Shown here piece by piece: positions 10,810 through 21,428 of a DNA stretch of 64,000 bases (position 1 is the first letter of the stretch; the number at the start of each line of letters is the position of its first letter). A model generated the notes under the pieces. It was not told where the DNA came from. It made no database searches and saw only the letters and a list, made by a program, of their open reading frames with translations. Source of the stretch: Cricetomys ansorgei (taxonomy: Eukaryota; Chordata; Mammalia; Rodentia; Nesomyidae); assembly GCA_026225945.1 (NCBI GenBank), contig JAMJFZ010000711.1, positions 1,116,001 through 1,180,000 of the forward strand. The letters run 5' to 3'. The translations under genes were made by a program, and so were the position numbers.

Positions 10810-11270
10810 CACTGTGATGACTAAAGAAACTTCATTTTATGCTAGGTATCCATCTTGGTACCCACTAGCTATTTGTCTCTGACAAAAGCCATTGCCCTTT
10901 GAGGATAAGTTTTCAGCAACCCTGACTTAATGACCCCCCACTCAAAAATGTATAGCCATGCCTATCTTACCTGCTATGATATGACTTACTGCTTTTTGTT
11001 TTTATTCTTCTATAGCTTGCTTACACAGATCTCCAAAGATAGTTTTGAGTCACTTGGCAGAACAGACTATCTTTTGTTTGCTTGCAGAGATATTGAAAGT
11101 CTTCTTGTGGCTTTCTCCTTTAAAAGTCCTTCCCCATACCCCTCCTTCACGGCAATCTCAAACATGTCTCAGAGACTGTTTGACCTGCTAGCAGCTAATC
11201 AATAAATCTTTTAATTATAGTTGAATTGAACCTATGGTCTTTTCGTAGAGGTCACAAACTTCGTAACACC
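10810..11270 (+). mobile_element. Probable LTR (ERV1-like), boundaries unclear
   Basis: The end of the segment has the order expected of an LTR: CTTTAAAAG (TATA-like, about 11120), then AATAAA at about 11201, then a short tail ending near 'cttcgtaaca'. The upstream part matches nothing specific, and I found no matching target duplication. The 91-codon frame at 10930-11205 lies inside it and shows no domain. Confidence 0.4.
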
Positions 11271-11307
11271 ATAGGCAAGCTGACTGTCCATTTTTACACA
11301 GGGGAAA

Positions 11308-11333
11308 CAACTCCATATAGCAACTCCATATAG
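11308..11333. repeat. Perfect tandem 13-mer duplication
   Basis: CAACTCCATATAG occurs twice head to tail (11308-11320 and 11321-11333). Confidence 0.95.
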
Positions 11334-11349
11334 ATGTTATGCAGATTAC

Positions 11350-11420
11350 ATGATGTAGCATTTGTGAAACTTTTCTAGGTGTATGCTTGGCATATAATAG
11401 GAGTTCGAATAAATTTATAT
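11350..11420 (+). mobile_element. MIR 3' end fragment
   Basis: 'aaacttttctaggtgtatgc', 'ttggcatataatagga' and 'gttcgaataaat' follow the order of the MIR/L2 tail (common core, then 'tggcacatagtaggtgctcaataaa'). Confidence 0.5.
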
Positions 11421-11437
11421 TTTAGTTTTAAGAACAC

Positions 11438-11732
11438 AGTTGTGGAAGTGTATTTTTAGTTATGTATAAAATAATTGCTTTGTACACTATTAGATAAGGG
11501 GCTGCCTACACCTTGGCATTTTGTACTGTCTGGAGGTATTTGATTTATGTTGGGGACATTTGACTCCTGTTGATCTGCACATGCTTTAAGTAGAACACCT
11601 GGGGAGTTCATATACTCATATATGTCGAGTATGGCATTTGCTGTGACAGTGCTGAGGTCTGAAACAGTTTGCACTGATGATTACGCTTCCTTGTCATTAT
11701 TGCTGAGCCTCCAGAGCAGCCTAATAACTACA
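11438..11732 (+). mobile_element. Diverged solo LTR, same family as 40503-40818
   Basis: Aligning the reverse complement of the well-delimited LTR at 40503-40818 with this segment gives matched blocks in order: 'tttttagttatgt', 'aggggctgcct', 'ttggatttatgt'-like, 'gtagaacacctg-ggagttc', 'gagtatggc-tttgc', 'gctgaggtctg' and a closing 'actaca'. This copy is in plus orientation and more diverged. The ends are set by homology, and no target duplication survives. Confidence 0.75.
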
Positions 11733-12150
11733 TAGTTGTTCAGGTTCAACTGAACAGGTTCAAGCAAATCTGGTGACAGTCACTGTGAACATCTCATCTA
11801 ATGCAGTAAGGTAGTTATGATCAGGGTACACATAGAATAAGACTTCCTTTCTGAACATTTCCTTCCTTCTACTCTAGGGAGGGCTTTGAGGCTTGATATT
11901 TTAGGCATCATTATTCTCATTTGTTAAATGATGGCTTTTTTATATACATCTCACAGGACCACTGTGGTAACATACTGTATGCATAGGGATTGGGTAAAAT
12001 AAAACACATTTTAGTCCATGTGATGCACTTGCCACAGGAAAGATCATGAGCCTCCTAAAAACGTTAACATCACAGTTTTCACAGAATAGCACTGTTGCAT
12101 AACTTAAGACAGAAAGTAGAGAGGTTGTAATGAGATCATTAATAACCACT
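11733..12150. other. Mostly unique sequence
   Basis: No gene or clear repeat. A short piece at 11895-11935 resembles a MIR/L2 core ('attctcatttgttaaatgatgg') but is too short for a firm call. Confidence 0.45.
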
Positions 12151-12285
12151 CATTACAGAAAGCCTACAATATTCTAGTCGCTGCTAAGCAGTTTAGAAGC
12201 ACATTCATCCATTATTTCCACACAAGGGCCAGGATTTAGAACCAAACAAACTGAAGGTCACATGACGAAGTAGTGAGACAAAGAA
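12150..12285 (-). mobile_element. Possible MIR/L2 fragment, reverse
   Basis: 'cattacagaaagcctacaat', 'gctgctaagcagttt' and 'cattcatccattatttcc' resemble the complement of a MIR/L2 3' region. 'gccaggatttagaacc' resembles its internal part. Divergence is high. Confidence 0.4.
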
Positions 12286-14500
12286 GTCAAACATCATCTC
12301 AGGTTGCTTGGCGATGGAAGTAACAAGGCACAAGCTCTTGCACCACATGGTGCTGCCTTAACAGTGTGAAATAACAGATGCTGCCAAAATTAAAATTACA
12401 AAGAGCCGTGACGATAAGCAGATTGGCATGGGCTCTGAAGTAGGTGGAGCAGATGCTGCAGTTAGGCAGAAGTGTGTGTGCAGTCTGAGGGGAACCAGGA
12501 CAAACAATCAAAGAATGTGCCTACAGGGGGAATGAGTCTGATGCTCTCAAAATGTTGAAACACTTAGTTTGTAATAGAATCTTCATTCCCTTGTAATAAG
12601 AAGTAGTCAGAGATTAAAGTGCACTTAGCGGGACATTCAGGAACTTTGCATGTTGCAAAGTGCCAGAAAGGCAGAATGCAACCATTAAGTTCACCTTACT
12701 TGAAGGGCATTACTTCAGTCTGTTAAAGTCTCGTTTAGCCATAATTTAAAATGGCTTACAACGAAATGTCAAAAGAATGGCATTTGATGGTACAGACTTC
12801 AAGTTCTAGCACTCAAATTTCAAGTAAGAGACAAGAGCTACTAGAGCTACAATACAAAATCTTTTCTCAGAACACAACACCACAAATGTCATGCTAACTG
12901 ATAAGCGAGTCACTAGGAGACATGTTGAATACCCATGGTTTGCATTGTCGAGTAATACCTGGTGGGGGCAGGTTGCCAGGAAACATCATTCCCTCTTTTT
13001 TAATGGCGAAAGAGTAAATACAGAATCTTTCACTAAGAGAGTTAGCTAATCTATCTAAGGCTGAATCTGAAAGCATTAGATAACTAGTCCATTCTCTAAT
13101 CTTACCGAACCATAACCCCTATCAGAAAATATCATCACAATGGAAATTTTGATAGCAGAAAAACATGATAGCAAAATTCTAATAATATTTCCAAGCAAAT
13201 ACTTGGTTTCTATGCATATCCTTTAAAGCTTCCTATTACCTATTAGTGTTTTCTTGGCATATCGATAATGCTGGTTAAATATCTAGCAAACTGTTCCAGA
13301 TCTTTACCTATAAAATAGACTATTTTAAGATGTTTTTCCTAACACTAAAATTCCTTGTTTCTTTCACATTCAATATTTGTTTTTTTTTTCAAAGTTTGTA
13401 TGTCCCATTTTCCCTCATACCCTAGAATGATTTACATAGTATGAAAGAATTATCATGAAAACTCAAGAAAGAGTAATTCAGAGATAGAGACAGATAGATA
13501 TCACATCATTTTGGAACCAAAAGAGGCCTTGTTCCAGGGGTCTTTAAAGAATAAACTTGACTTTGTAGAATTTCTAATTGTAGGATATAGTTTTAATTAT
13601 TTCAGTAACAAAAGGCATCAGAAACAGAGGCACTGAGGCCTCTGGAAAGTAATAGTAAGAAATTAAAAACTGGAGAAAGTGAGAAGGCCAGGACAGTAGT
13701 TTGCAAGGAAATAATTTGAAGGTTACCAATTAGATAAGGATAAAATTATAGACTTGGGAGTATTCCCCCATTACTGTTTCAGAGTGATTCCAAAGCAGAG
13801 AATTACTAGATATATAAAGAGAACATTGAAGAAAAGTAGTCCCAAATGACATTAGCCATTGAGGGTCAGACAGTAGTTAGACAACACGTGCAATCAGGAA
13901 AAACCTTTGATACCTAGTTAAGTTTGTGATTGTGTGTACATAGTGAACACCACACATGCATGCTTGATTACAAAGTAATATGAAAATCTGATTAGTTCAC
14001 AAGGTCTTTCAGAGATAGAGACAGTAGGTGAGTTAGAGATAAAGATAGACTGTTATGAGATGAAGGAACTAGTGATGACTCCCAACATTTCTAGCTCTGG
14101 TAAGAAGATATCAAAAAGATTTCTATTGATATATACTTCTTTGGGAGCAAGGGGTATAGCAGAGTGTACATAGAGACCGTGAGTGATGACTGATTCTTGC
14201 TAGGTGGATTTTGGGTACAAAATGAAATTCATGAAAAAAATAACAGGCAAACAAGCATGCAACTGAAGATTTGAAACAAAACATAAGGTATGGGGATCAA
14301 AATGTAAGTACTGATTTTGAAATTATGAGCTTCATGTATTAAGAATAATTTTAGGCTTAGAATGTGATAGGATGAAATTCCAGGTTTTAGTGCTTGAATT
14401 CAGCCAATAAATCTACATTAGAAGCACCTAAAAGATTCATGACAGGACTATATGTTTGGCTCTGCATAACAACTTAAACTTTTAACACAAATTGAAAATG
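12286..14500. other. Unique sequence, no gene seen
   Basis: About 2.2 kb with no recognised interspersed repeat. A small 8-bp hairpin (ACTTTGCA/TGCAAAGT at 12643-12661) is present. No frame exceeds about 70 codons and none shows a domain. A stretch this free of repeats in an otherwise repeat-rich window may hold noncoding regulatory DNA. Confidence 0.5.
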
Positions 14501-14770
14501 GTCTGTTATCTCCAAGAAAACATTAATGATACTGTGATTCTGACACTAAACCAGACTCTATGGTAATTTCCAAATGATGATTTTCCAACTGGGCTACAGA
14601 AAACAATGACAAATGCTCTACTTAATGAGCCGTAAAGCAATTAAGACGCTAATTCATCAGAGAATTCTCTTTCATTTAATCATCAGAGAAATAATAAACA
14701 AATTGCACCCTGATGATTAAATGAACTTGATAAATCAGTTACAATTTCATTTCCAGACAAGAATTTTGAA
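14500..14770. promoter_or_regulatory. Candidate conserved noncoding element (TAAT-rich)
   Basis: Repeat-free sequence dense in homeodomain-type cores: ATTAATG, TAATGAG, CAATTAAG, GCTAATTC, TTTAATC and GATTAAAT within about 200 bases. It includes a perfect 14-bp inverted repeat, CATTTAATCATCAG at 14673-14686 against CTGATGATTAAATG at 14710-14723. The composition resembles vertebrate developmental enhancers. That is a guess from motif density, not from conservation data. Confidence 0.35.
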
Positions 14771-15390
14771 AGCTTCAACCTTCTTGTGTGAATGATCACA
14801 GGTTAGTTCTCAGATTCTGATATAATGTCAGGGAAACACTGGGAAAAGTACTTCGCTGGGACTTATATAAACCTCGTTTTTATTTATGTTCTTCCACTCA
14901 TTTTATGACTTTGTGAATTTTGTGAAACCATTATATTTCTCTGATTCTCTAGTTCTTTGTTTATAAAAATTAAACCAAAGCAACTACTAGGATACCATGA
15001 ATTTAAAAAGTAAGTAAAGTAATCATTGCTGGTAAAAAATTATTTCATAGTATCTTAAATTTTTTGTTCTGTTTGTTTCTTCCTGGCAGAGACTGGATGA
15101 TGTTGGTCAATGATGATTTTGACAAAGAGAGTGAACCTAAGAACTCTCTTTGACATCTGCCATCACTCTTGTATGTTTAACTGTGTGTTAGACTCTGGAC
15201 ATGAGCATTGAAAGCTCAGCACAGAGAGGACAAATCCATTTCTCAGGAAGAAAGTCATACAGATAAGCAAAAATAACAGGAAAAGCCTCACAAAATTCCA
15301 GTGTTCTCAAGAGAAATCAAACACTTTGAAATTCCATTATATTATGTCCCTTATAGAAGATTTTCATGAGAAGAGTCATGTTCATAATGC
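14771..15390. other. Unique sequence, no gene seen
   Basis: No repeat or coding signal recognised. A small imperfect inverted pair around 'caaagag' / 'ctctttg' lies at 15120-15155. Confidence 0.5.
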
Positions 15391-15582
15391 TTGTTTTAGG
15401 GGAAGAAGACTTAGATTAGTTTCTCAGAACCAACACAGCAACTCCAACCACCTGTAACTCCAGTTCCAGGGTATTTAGTGGCATCTTGTGGCCTTTGTAG
15501 GCACCAGGCTCACACATGATCTACATTCATACATGTAGACAAAACACCCATACACATAAAATAAAAATAAATCTTCAAAAAA
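15391..15582 (+). mobile_element. B3-type SINE
   Basis: The body 'cctgtaactccagttccagg', then 'catcttgtggcc', 'ggcaccaggc' and 'acaaaacacccatacacata' and an A-rich AAATAAATCT tail identify a B2/B3 SINE in plus orientation. The 5' tRNA-like part is degraded. Confidence 0.8.
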
Positions 15583-15599
15583 GTGTCATTTAAAAATAT

Positions 15600-16074
15600 G
15601 TAATTAGAAACCAGGAATCACATAGGACCAAAAGTGTGAATACGTGAGGTTACATGCAAACATAGGTGAGAGGTTCCATCTTAGCACAAGTTCCTACTCT
15701 CACAGATTGTATTAGATGGTTATGACCCAAAGCTCACACGCATCATTGTCCTTTTCTAATTTCTTGTGACTGATCAACTATTCCAAGAGCACAAGCTTTA
15801 CCTTGTATACTAGTTCAGAATGTCTTACCCAAAACAACATACAGTTTAGAGACTGGGAAATCCAAAGAAATGTGCCTCTTGCAAATTGGGGACCCAAGAA
15901 ACCCAGCACAGTCTCAGTCCAAATATGAAGACCTGGGGATGTCGGTGATGTAATAGTGACCCAGGATCCAGTGCACCAGTGCCTCAGAACAGAACTGATG
16001 CAAGTTCCAGCTCAAGCAGGTTTGAAATCCACACCAACCCCACCGTGTCTTGTTCTTCAGGACCTCAGAAGATG
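15600..16074. other. Unclassified, possibly an ancient LTR
   Basis: No gene. The stretch 15660-16070 ('agactgggaaatccaaag', 'cccagctc'-like text) loosely resembles mammalian ERVL/MaLR LTR text, but I could not set ends. The 130-codon frame at 15956-16348 runs from here into an antisense L1 3' UTR, so it is not a gene. Confidence 0.35.
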
Positions 16075-16300
16075 TCCTAAGGTTGGATTCTTTGTTGTTG
16101 TTGTTGCTGTTTACTTTTTAGACTTTAACATAATTACAACATGTATAATTACTCTCTGCTTCCTGCCTTCAAACTGTCCCACATGCCCCTCTTTTCTCTC
16201 TCTCAAATTCATGGAATTTTATTATTACTTATTATTGCACGCATATATAAGGTGTTTTTGCAACATCTATAAAAAGATGATCATTGGAATACCTTCCAGA
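16075..16300 (-). mobile_element. Lx-like L1 3' end, reverse orientation
   Basis: Complement of the L1 3' UTR end: a (GTT)n stretch, 'taattacaacatgtataatt', 'ctctctcaaattcatggaat' and 'cgcatatataagg'. It is short and 5'-truncated. Confidence 0.75.
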
Positions 16301-17560
16301 AACAGTCTCTGGGACACACCCAGGAATACTGTTTTACCAAATATTTGAACAACCCTTAAGCCAGTGAAGCTGATACATCAAATTAACCATCTTTTTAATT
16401 CCTTTTCTGCTAAATTTTAAAGATTTCTACTTTATCAAACAGTTATACATAACTTGCTCTGGTGGATGTCATTTGGGTTCTTCAGGAGGTACATTACCAA
16501 CATGGATATTGTAGTCAACCAAATTACAGCTACTTTTTATTTCTCACTGTTTTACTTCAGATTCATGGGTTCTATTGGTCATCTCAGTGACAACTTTGAA
16601 ATTAATTTAGGTGATATCTTTATTTTTAATTTTATTAATTTTCAGTCTGTTTTGTGTTCTATACATTTTACATTATTTCAGTTGTTTTGTTCTCTAAAAT
16701 TAGTGCTATAAGTATAAAATCCCTTTATTTTTCCCTAAATAATGAAGATAGTAGAGATATGCATTTTATTCTGTTAGCTGCATTCATTGTTTCCTGTATT
16801 GATTGGAAGTGTTTATTTAAATTTTGTCTTCTGTAGAACTAAGTACTATAGTGAAATTTATAGTAAAGCCTTTGTATCTGGCTTTATACTGAAATATAGT
16901 AGAGCCTTTGTATCTGGCTTTGTAGTGAAATGTTTTAAGAAGAATGTGGTATCTCTTAATCATTAGAAGTTAAAAAAATTGTTTTTAGACTTGCTTGGAC
17001 CTTGAAGAAATCCTAATTCACTGAAATGTATACACTTGATGTTTTTGAGGGACTCTGTACCTCCACAGACCCTGGTCCTAAGATATACCTGGAATACCTG
17101 GAGGTCTTGCTTTTGCTCATGGAGAGCTCTATGGTCAGAAGGGACCAAGAATTGCATGAGTTGTTTGTTCTTTCAAGCAATACTTGTAACACAAACTTTG
17201 ATAGATGGAACTTGGCCCATCCCTGTTTGGTCTCTGTGCAAAAATTGAAGAAAAATGTTGGAGAAAGCCAGTCTGCAGCAGTCTGCAAAAGGCTATCCTC
17301 TCTTTTCATTCAAGGCTTTGCATTCTGGTGTATTCCTCTTTCTTCTCCAGCATGCATGACCAACATCAATCACAATAAAGTACTAATAGGTGTTAGTTCT
17401 ATTATGATATTGAAAGATTACCTGAAGGTTTATTAATGGAAAATACTTATGTTTCTTTATTATTATGTCTAATGTGCTGGCTTTCTTTTAGAAAATAATT
17501 TCAAAATTTCTACTTTAGAAAACACATCATTATAGAGCCATATACATGAACACTTCTGTA
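16300..17560. other. Unclassified AT-rich sequence
   Basis: No host gene recognised. The longest open frame (17026-17436, 136 codons) has no domain, no splice context and an overlapping antisense frame of similar length. It ends near 'cacaataaagtac', which is LTR-like, so an old LTR or chance frame is more likely than a gene. Confidence 0.4.
16849..16932. repeat. Tandem duplication, units of 38 and 36 bp plus a partial third
   Basis: Unit 1 is 16849-16886, unit 2 is 16887-16922, and a third copy starts with TAGTGAAATG at 16923. The shared core is GCCTTTGTATCTGGCTTT. Confidence 0.9.
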
Positions 17561-17567
17561 AAAATGT

Positions 17568-17610
17568 AGGAATATATATGTGTGTGTGTGTGTATACATA
17601 TATATGTGAC
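17568..17610. repeat. (TG)n/(TA)n short microsatellite
   Basis: Alternating TATATG / TGTGTG / TATACATATATATG over about 40 bases. Confidence 0.85.
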
Positions 17611-17929
17611 TAAATATAGTATTTGTTATGTTTCTGACTTCTTTATCCACAACATGAAAAGCACTGAAATAAACAAACGAAAGTCTCTTACTCTGAGAAG
17701 TATTATTCTAATTTAAGAAAAACAGTGACTACGACAGGTTAATAAAAGTATCAGTTTATGAAGTGTTAAGCTAGAGAATACTGAAGCATTTAATACACAG
17801 AAGTTTATAGGATTAAGATGACCAAATTTATTCTCTTCATTAAATACTAAATGGTACAAATCATGGTGCTAATCATTGAGCACAGCTTTGTGCAGCTGTT
17901 GGAAAAGAATTTTTTTATGTCATCTTTCT

Positions 17930-18099
17930 TTTTGTGTGTGTGTGCATTGGTGTTTTGCCTTGCATGAATGTTTGCATGAGGGTTCCAGATCTCTGGAACT
18001 GGAGTTACAAACAGCTGTGAGCTGCCATGTAGGTGCTAGAAATTGAATCCAGGTCCTCTGAAAGAACAGCTAGTGCTCTTACTGTTGAGCCATTCCTGG
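17930..18099 (-). mobile_element. B3-type SINE, reverse orientation
   Basis: Runs from a (TG)n head (complement of the tail), through 'ctggaactggagttacaaac', 'tgtgagctgcca' and 'aattgaatccaggtcctctg', to 'gctcttactgttgagccatt', which is the complement of the tRNA-like promoter end. The element is nearly full length. Confidence 0.85.
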
Positions 18100-18369
18100 G
18101 AAAGATCTTTCTACATGTCTCAGGTGATCTGTCCTCCTACCTCTTCTTCCCTATCACTGGGAGGAAACCACCAAGTCTGGGTTCATCAGAATCATTATAA
18201 TTTCAAAATAATTTGTCATTTTCAAAATTGATAATGATTGATCCAGATGACAGAAAAATGGCTGGTTTTCCCTGTGCCATATTTTGCCAGACTAGTAGAA
18301 AGAACTACATTGATATTAACTTTAAATATGTTATAATTGAAATGTATTACATCACTTTCCTCTCTTCTT

Positions 18370-18478
18370 TTTTTTTTGTTTAGACCTTCCAAGCTACCCC
18401 CCATTCTCAAGTTTATAGCTTTTTTATTATTGTTACATATGTATATGTGTATGCACCAATATATATATAATTATATAT

Positions 18479-18570
<92 letters not shown>

Positions 18571-18700
18571 AAACTCCTGAGTCTATTTTTGTTGTTGGTA
18601 TGTATATGGTTTCAAGACTGACCACTCTGCAGGGACAACTAATAAGGCGTTATCCCCGGGAGATACTAAGTCTCTCAGAGATCATGAGTATCCCAGCCCT
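18370..18700 (-). mobile_element. Lx-like L1 3' UTR, antisense arm of an inverted L1
   Basis: The + strand carries complement text of the L1 3' UTR, interrupted by an expanded (CA)n(TA)n tract: 'ccccattctcaagtttatag', then after the tract 'gtatgtatatggtttcaaga', 'gttatccccgggagatac' and 'taagtctctcagagatca'. The neighbouring block (18702-18829) is from the same 3' UTR but in sense orientation, so this insertion has a 5' inversion. Confidence 0.7.
18482..18567. repeat. Compound (CA)n(TA)n microsatellite
   Basis: About 23 AC units (18482-18528) followed by about 20 TA units (18529-18567), preceded by another TA-rich stretch at 18461-18480. It lies inside an L1 3' UTR position that is commonly AT/CA-rich. 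Frames with Thr-His or Tyr-Ile runs here are artefacts. Confidence 0.97.
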
Positions 18701-18701
18701 G

Positions 18702-18829
18702 ATAGGTATATCTGCACAATACCTCTATTTCTCAAAGAACATTGCTGAATAGAGGGCAGGAAGATTATAAGAGCCAGAATACCTGGAAGTCTATTGTGTA
18801 ACAGTCTGTTTTAGAAATGACTTGATAAA
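18702..18829 (+). mobile_element. L1 3' UTR, sense-oriented (inverted 5') segment
   Basis: Reads in L1 sense: 'ggtatatctgcacaatacct', 'aacattgctgaatagagggc', 'aggaagattataagagccag' and 'tttagaaatgact'. It abuts the antisense block at about 18700. The two blocks come from nearby positions of the same 3' UTR. This is the arrangement left by twin priming. Confidence 0.65.
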
Positions 18830-19008
18830 GCTGGGTGATCGTGGTGGCACACACCTTTAATCCCAGCACTTGGGAGGCAGAGGCAGGCAGATCTCTGTGA
18901 GTTTGAAACCAGCTTAGTCTACAGAGTGAGTTCCAGGACAGCCAGAGTTACAATAGAGAAAACCTGTCTCGAAAAAACAAACAAACAAACAATAAACAAA
19001 AAAACAAA
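18830..19008 (+). mobile_element. B1 SINE
   Basis: 7SL-derived body with A box and B box region: 'ggtggcacacacctttaatc', 'ccagcacttgggaggcagag', 'cagagtgagttccaggacag', then an (AAAC)n tail. It is flanked by GATAAA at 18824-18829 and 19009-19014, a short target duplication, and was inserted at the edge of the preceding L1. Confidence 0.95.
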
Positions 19009-19014
19009 GATAAA

Positions 19015-19370
19015 ACGTTATATCTGGAGGATAAGAGGCTGCCAATTTTTCCTTATATATACATTCTTCCAATTTTACAATGTCAAGATCCCAGCTATAT
19101 TAGTTATTTCTCTTTAATACTTCTGTTAGCTAGATATGAATATGAAGTTTATCACAAAAGATTTTTGAAGTGATTTACTGTCTGATGTTATTCTGAGAAG
19201 CTTTCATTTGAAGACAATGCCTATTAACATAATTGGAAATTCACACATCCTTGGTGGAAACTTCAGTCTGTGTGTGACATTGTTCTGCAGAGTCTGAACA
19301 AAGATTTGACTCAGCATTCCAAGTTCGTAATAATCCTTTCCTCAATCATAAATAACAAATCTTTTTATGC
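19015..19370. other. Unique sequence, no gene seen
   Basis: No repeat or coding signal recognised. Confidence 0.5.
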
Positions 19371-19371
19371 T

Positions 19372-19672
19372 AGGGCTGGAGAGATGACTTAGCATTTGAG
19401 AGCACTAGCTACTCTTCCAGAGGACACAGGTTCTATTCCCAGTACCCACATGGTGGCTCACTGCAGTCTGTAACCCCAGTTCCAGGAGATTCAACACCAT
19501 CTTCTGGCCAATATGAGCACCAAGCACACAGAGTATGCACATACATACATGCAGGACAAATAATCATATACATAAATAAATATATATATATATATGTATA
19601 TATACACACACACACTAACACACATACACGCACATACATATACATATATATATATATACACATATGTTAAAT
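19372..19672 (+). mobile_element. B2/B3 SINE with long TA/CA tail
   Basis: Nearly complete: 'agggctggagagatgactta' (tRNA-derived head with pol III boxes), 'actcttccagaggacacagg', 'ccacatggtggctcac', 'gttccaggagattcaacacc' and 'catacatgcaggacaaat'. From about 19580 the tail has expanded into a TA/CA microsatellite. Confidence 0.93.
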
Positions 19673-20028
19673 ATATAGATATACAGCATTTTAAAATTTG
19701 CTACTTGGGAAATAATTTCTGTGGTTCTAGATCGACCTCTGGGTCTTCACTGTATCCATAACAAATGGATGCTGTTATAGCTGAAACATTTCCTCAGTTT
19801 AGCTTTTAGGCACTGACTGGAATTTGGGATTCCAAAAGCCCTATTTTAAATTTTTTAATTTTGTACTCTCCCATTTCCTGTCCAAAATAACTCAACATGA
19901 AAATAACCTTGGGTTTTTCTCACACGTTGATTTTATTTGTTGCCTTTAATCTTTGGTATTTTTTAATTATTTTCCTATTGTTTTATAATTTGTGTAAATA
20001 CCTTTGTGTGTATGCATATTCAAAAACA

Positions 20029-20029
<1 letters not shown>
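19673..20029. other. AT-rich unique sequence
   Basis: No gene or clear repeat recognised. Confidence 0.45.

Positions 20030-20071
<42 letters not shown>
20030..20071. repeat. (GT)n microsatellite
   Basis: About 20 uninterrupted TG units, at the tail end of the adjacent reverse-oriented SINE. Confidence 0.97.
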
Positions 20072-20073
<2 letters not shown>

Positions 20074-20084
20074 AGGTATGCATG

Positions 20085-20320
20085 CATGTGTATGCATATG
20101 CATGTGGAAGCTAGCAGTGTTGTCATCATAACACCCATCTCCTTTTTAAACAGTCTCTCATTGACTTGAAGCTCATAGATTAGTCTAGGCTGGCTGGTAT
20201 AGAAGCTCCAGGGATTCAGTTGTTTCTGCCTGGTATTAAAAGTGTGGTTGGGTCAAACTCAGGTCTTGGTGCTTTTGATGTGATCACTTTCCTGACTAAT
20301 ACATCTCCTCAGTCATTTAT
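20085..20320 (-). mobile_element. B4/RSINE-type SINE, reverse orientation
   Basis: 'cagtctctcattgacttgaa', 'ttagtctaggctggctggt', 'agctccagggattcag', 'tcaaactcaggtcttggtgc' and the closing 'catctcctcagtc' reproduce the complement of the ID-B1 fusion SINE B4. It is diverged, and its tail is the (GT)n tract to the left. Confidence 0.75.
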
Positions 20321-21040
20321 AAATAAATTTATAAACCACATGATTACACAAAAACCATAACAAAATTTCCAAGATAAGATGTTTCTACCTTAGTACTTCA
20401 TTAGACTTGTGTTGAGTTTTATAATTCTTTGATGTCCTACTGTAGATCTTCAAGGCATCCCCATTCAGAGGAAGTTTTGTATCTTCAGAAGGATGTATAA
20501 GGACATTGCTTTGTGAAGCTTTGATGTCTTAAACAAAACATTTTATACACCTGCTCTAACATGATTTTTTGAGTAGATTCCATTTTTTTGGAATTTTAAA
20601 ATTCATAATCATTTGATATCTAGAGAAAGTGAGAATGAGATATGGTTATAGCTTTGAACTCATGAAGTTCCCAGTATTTCAGTGCTTTTCCCACACTGTC
20701 ATGACAGCGGGGGAAGGCCATTTTCTTTCAGTGATCTTTCTAGAAGTCTACTTCATAATATATTAGCATGGATCCTATTATTCATACTTCCATAGGTTAC
20801 AGCACTGTTAAATCTCCCACGACCAAATGCAAGTATCCATTTTCTTCAACTTCCAATAAAATGTCATTCCTTCATGGCTTCAAAGAGTATCATCAAAGTA
20901 CTAATATCTTCACTGTTGTTCTCTTAAAAGCCCACTTTGGCTTTAATATGCTGCCTAGTCCCAGAGTCAAAAGAAACTTTTCTTGATTTGGATATGTTGT
21001 CCTCAAAATCTGGTATGAGACTCTCTTCCAGTCACACTTA
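20321..21040. other. Unique sequence, no gene seen
   Basis: The 72-codon frame at 20768-20986 has no recognisable domain. No repeats were identified. Confidence 0.45.
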
Positions 21041-21395
21041 GGTTGCTTCACAAGTTACTCCAGTTGAGTGATACAAAGCGACCTTCATTTTATTATGCTT
21101 GTGGATTGAGGAGACCAGGGATTCAGAAAGGGCAGTGTAAGTTTGGTGCTTTCCACTCTCTGATTCCTGAGGACTCACACAGTGAACCTAGGCATGACTC
21201 AGTTGCTGAGATTCACAATCTGAAGGCTTTCTCATTCAAACATCTGTTCAGTTTTGCTGGCAGTCATCTGGGGAATCATGCCAACATATTAACTCAGAGA
21301 AATATATCTGGCATATGGATGCTTAAGGCTTTCCATGGGTACTGTGACTAAGTTCCAAGAGCAGTCATCCCAGGAGAAAAAGAATGAAGATGACC
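21040..21395 (-). mobile_element. Possible ancient ERVL/MaLR (MLT-like) LTR
   Basis: The order 'tgctggcagtcatctgggga', then 'gctttccatgggtactgtga' and 'gttccaagagcagt' recalls the complement of old mammalian MLT-type LTRs. The 102-codon frame at 21043-21351 lies inside it. Ends are not defined. Confidence 0.35.
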
Positions 21396-21428
21396 CAACA
21401 CCCAAGATTAAATAGAATATTAGAATAG

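Noticed and set aside
10810..11270. Treating this as a full solo LTR with exact ends
   Set aside because: No convincing TG start or target duplication was found, so only a probable LTR was reported.
6171..11270. Using the LTR-like piece at 10.8-11.27 kb as the 3' LTR of the ERV at 6171
   Set aside because: The two do not share sequence (different polyadenylation region and ends).
15956..16348. 130-codon open frame
   Set aside because: It crosses from unclassified DNA into an antisense L1 3' UTR, so it cannot be a real gene.
17026..17436. 136-codon open frame
   Set aside because: No domain, signal peptide or splice context, overlapping antisense frames of similar length, and LTR-like surroundings. 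Most likely chance.
18337..18625. Frames with Thr-His and Tyr-Ile runs
   Set aside because: They are translations of a CA/TA microsatellite.
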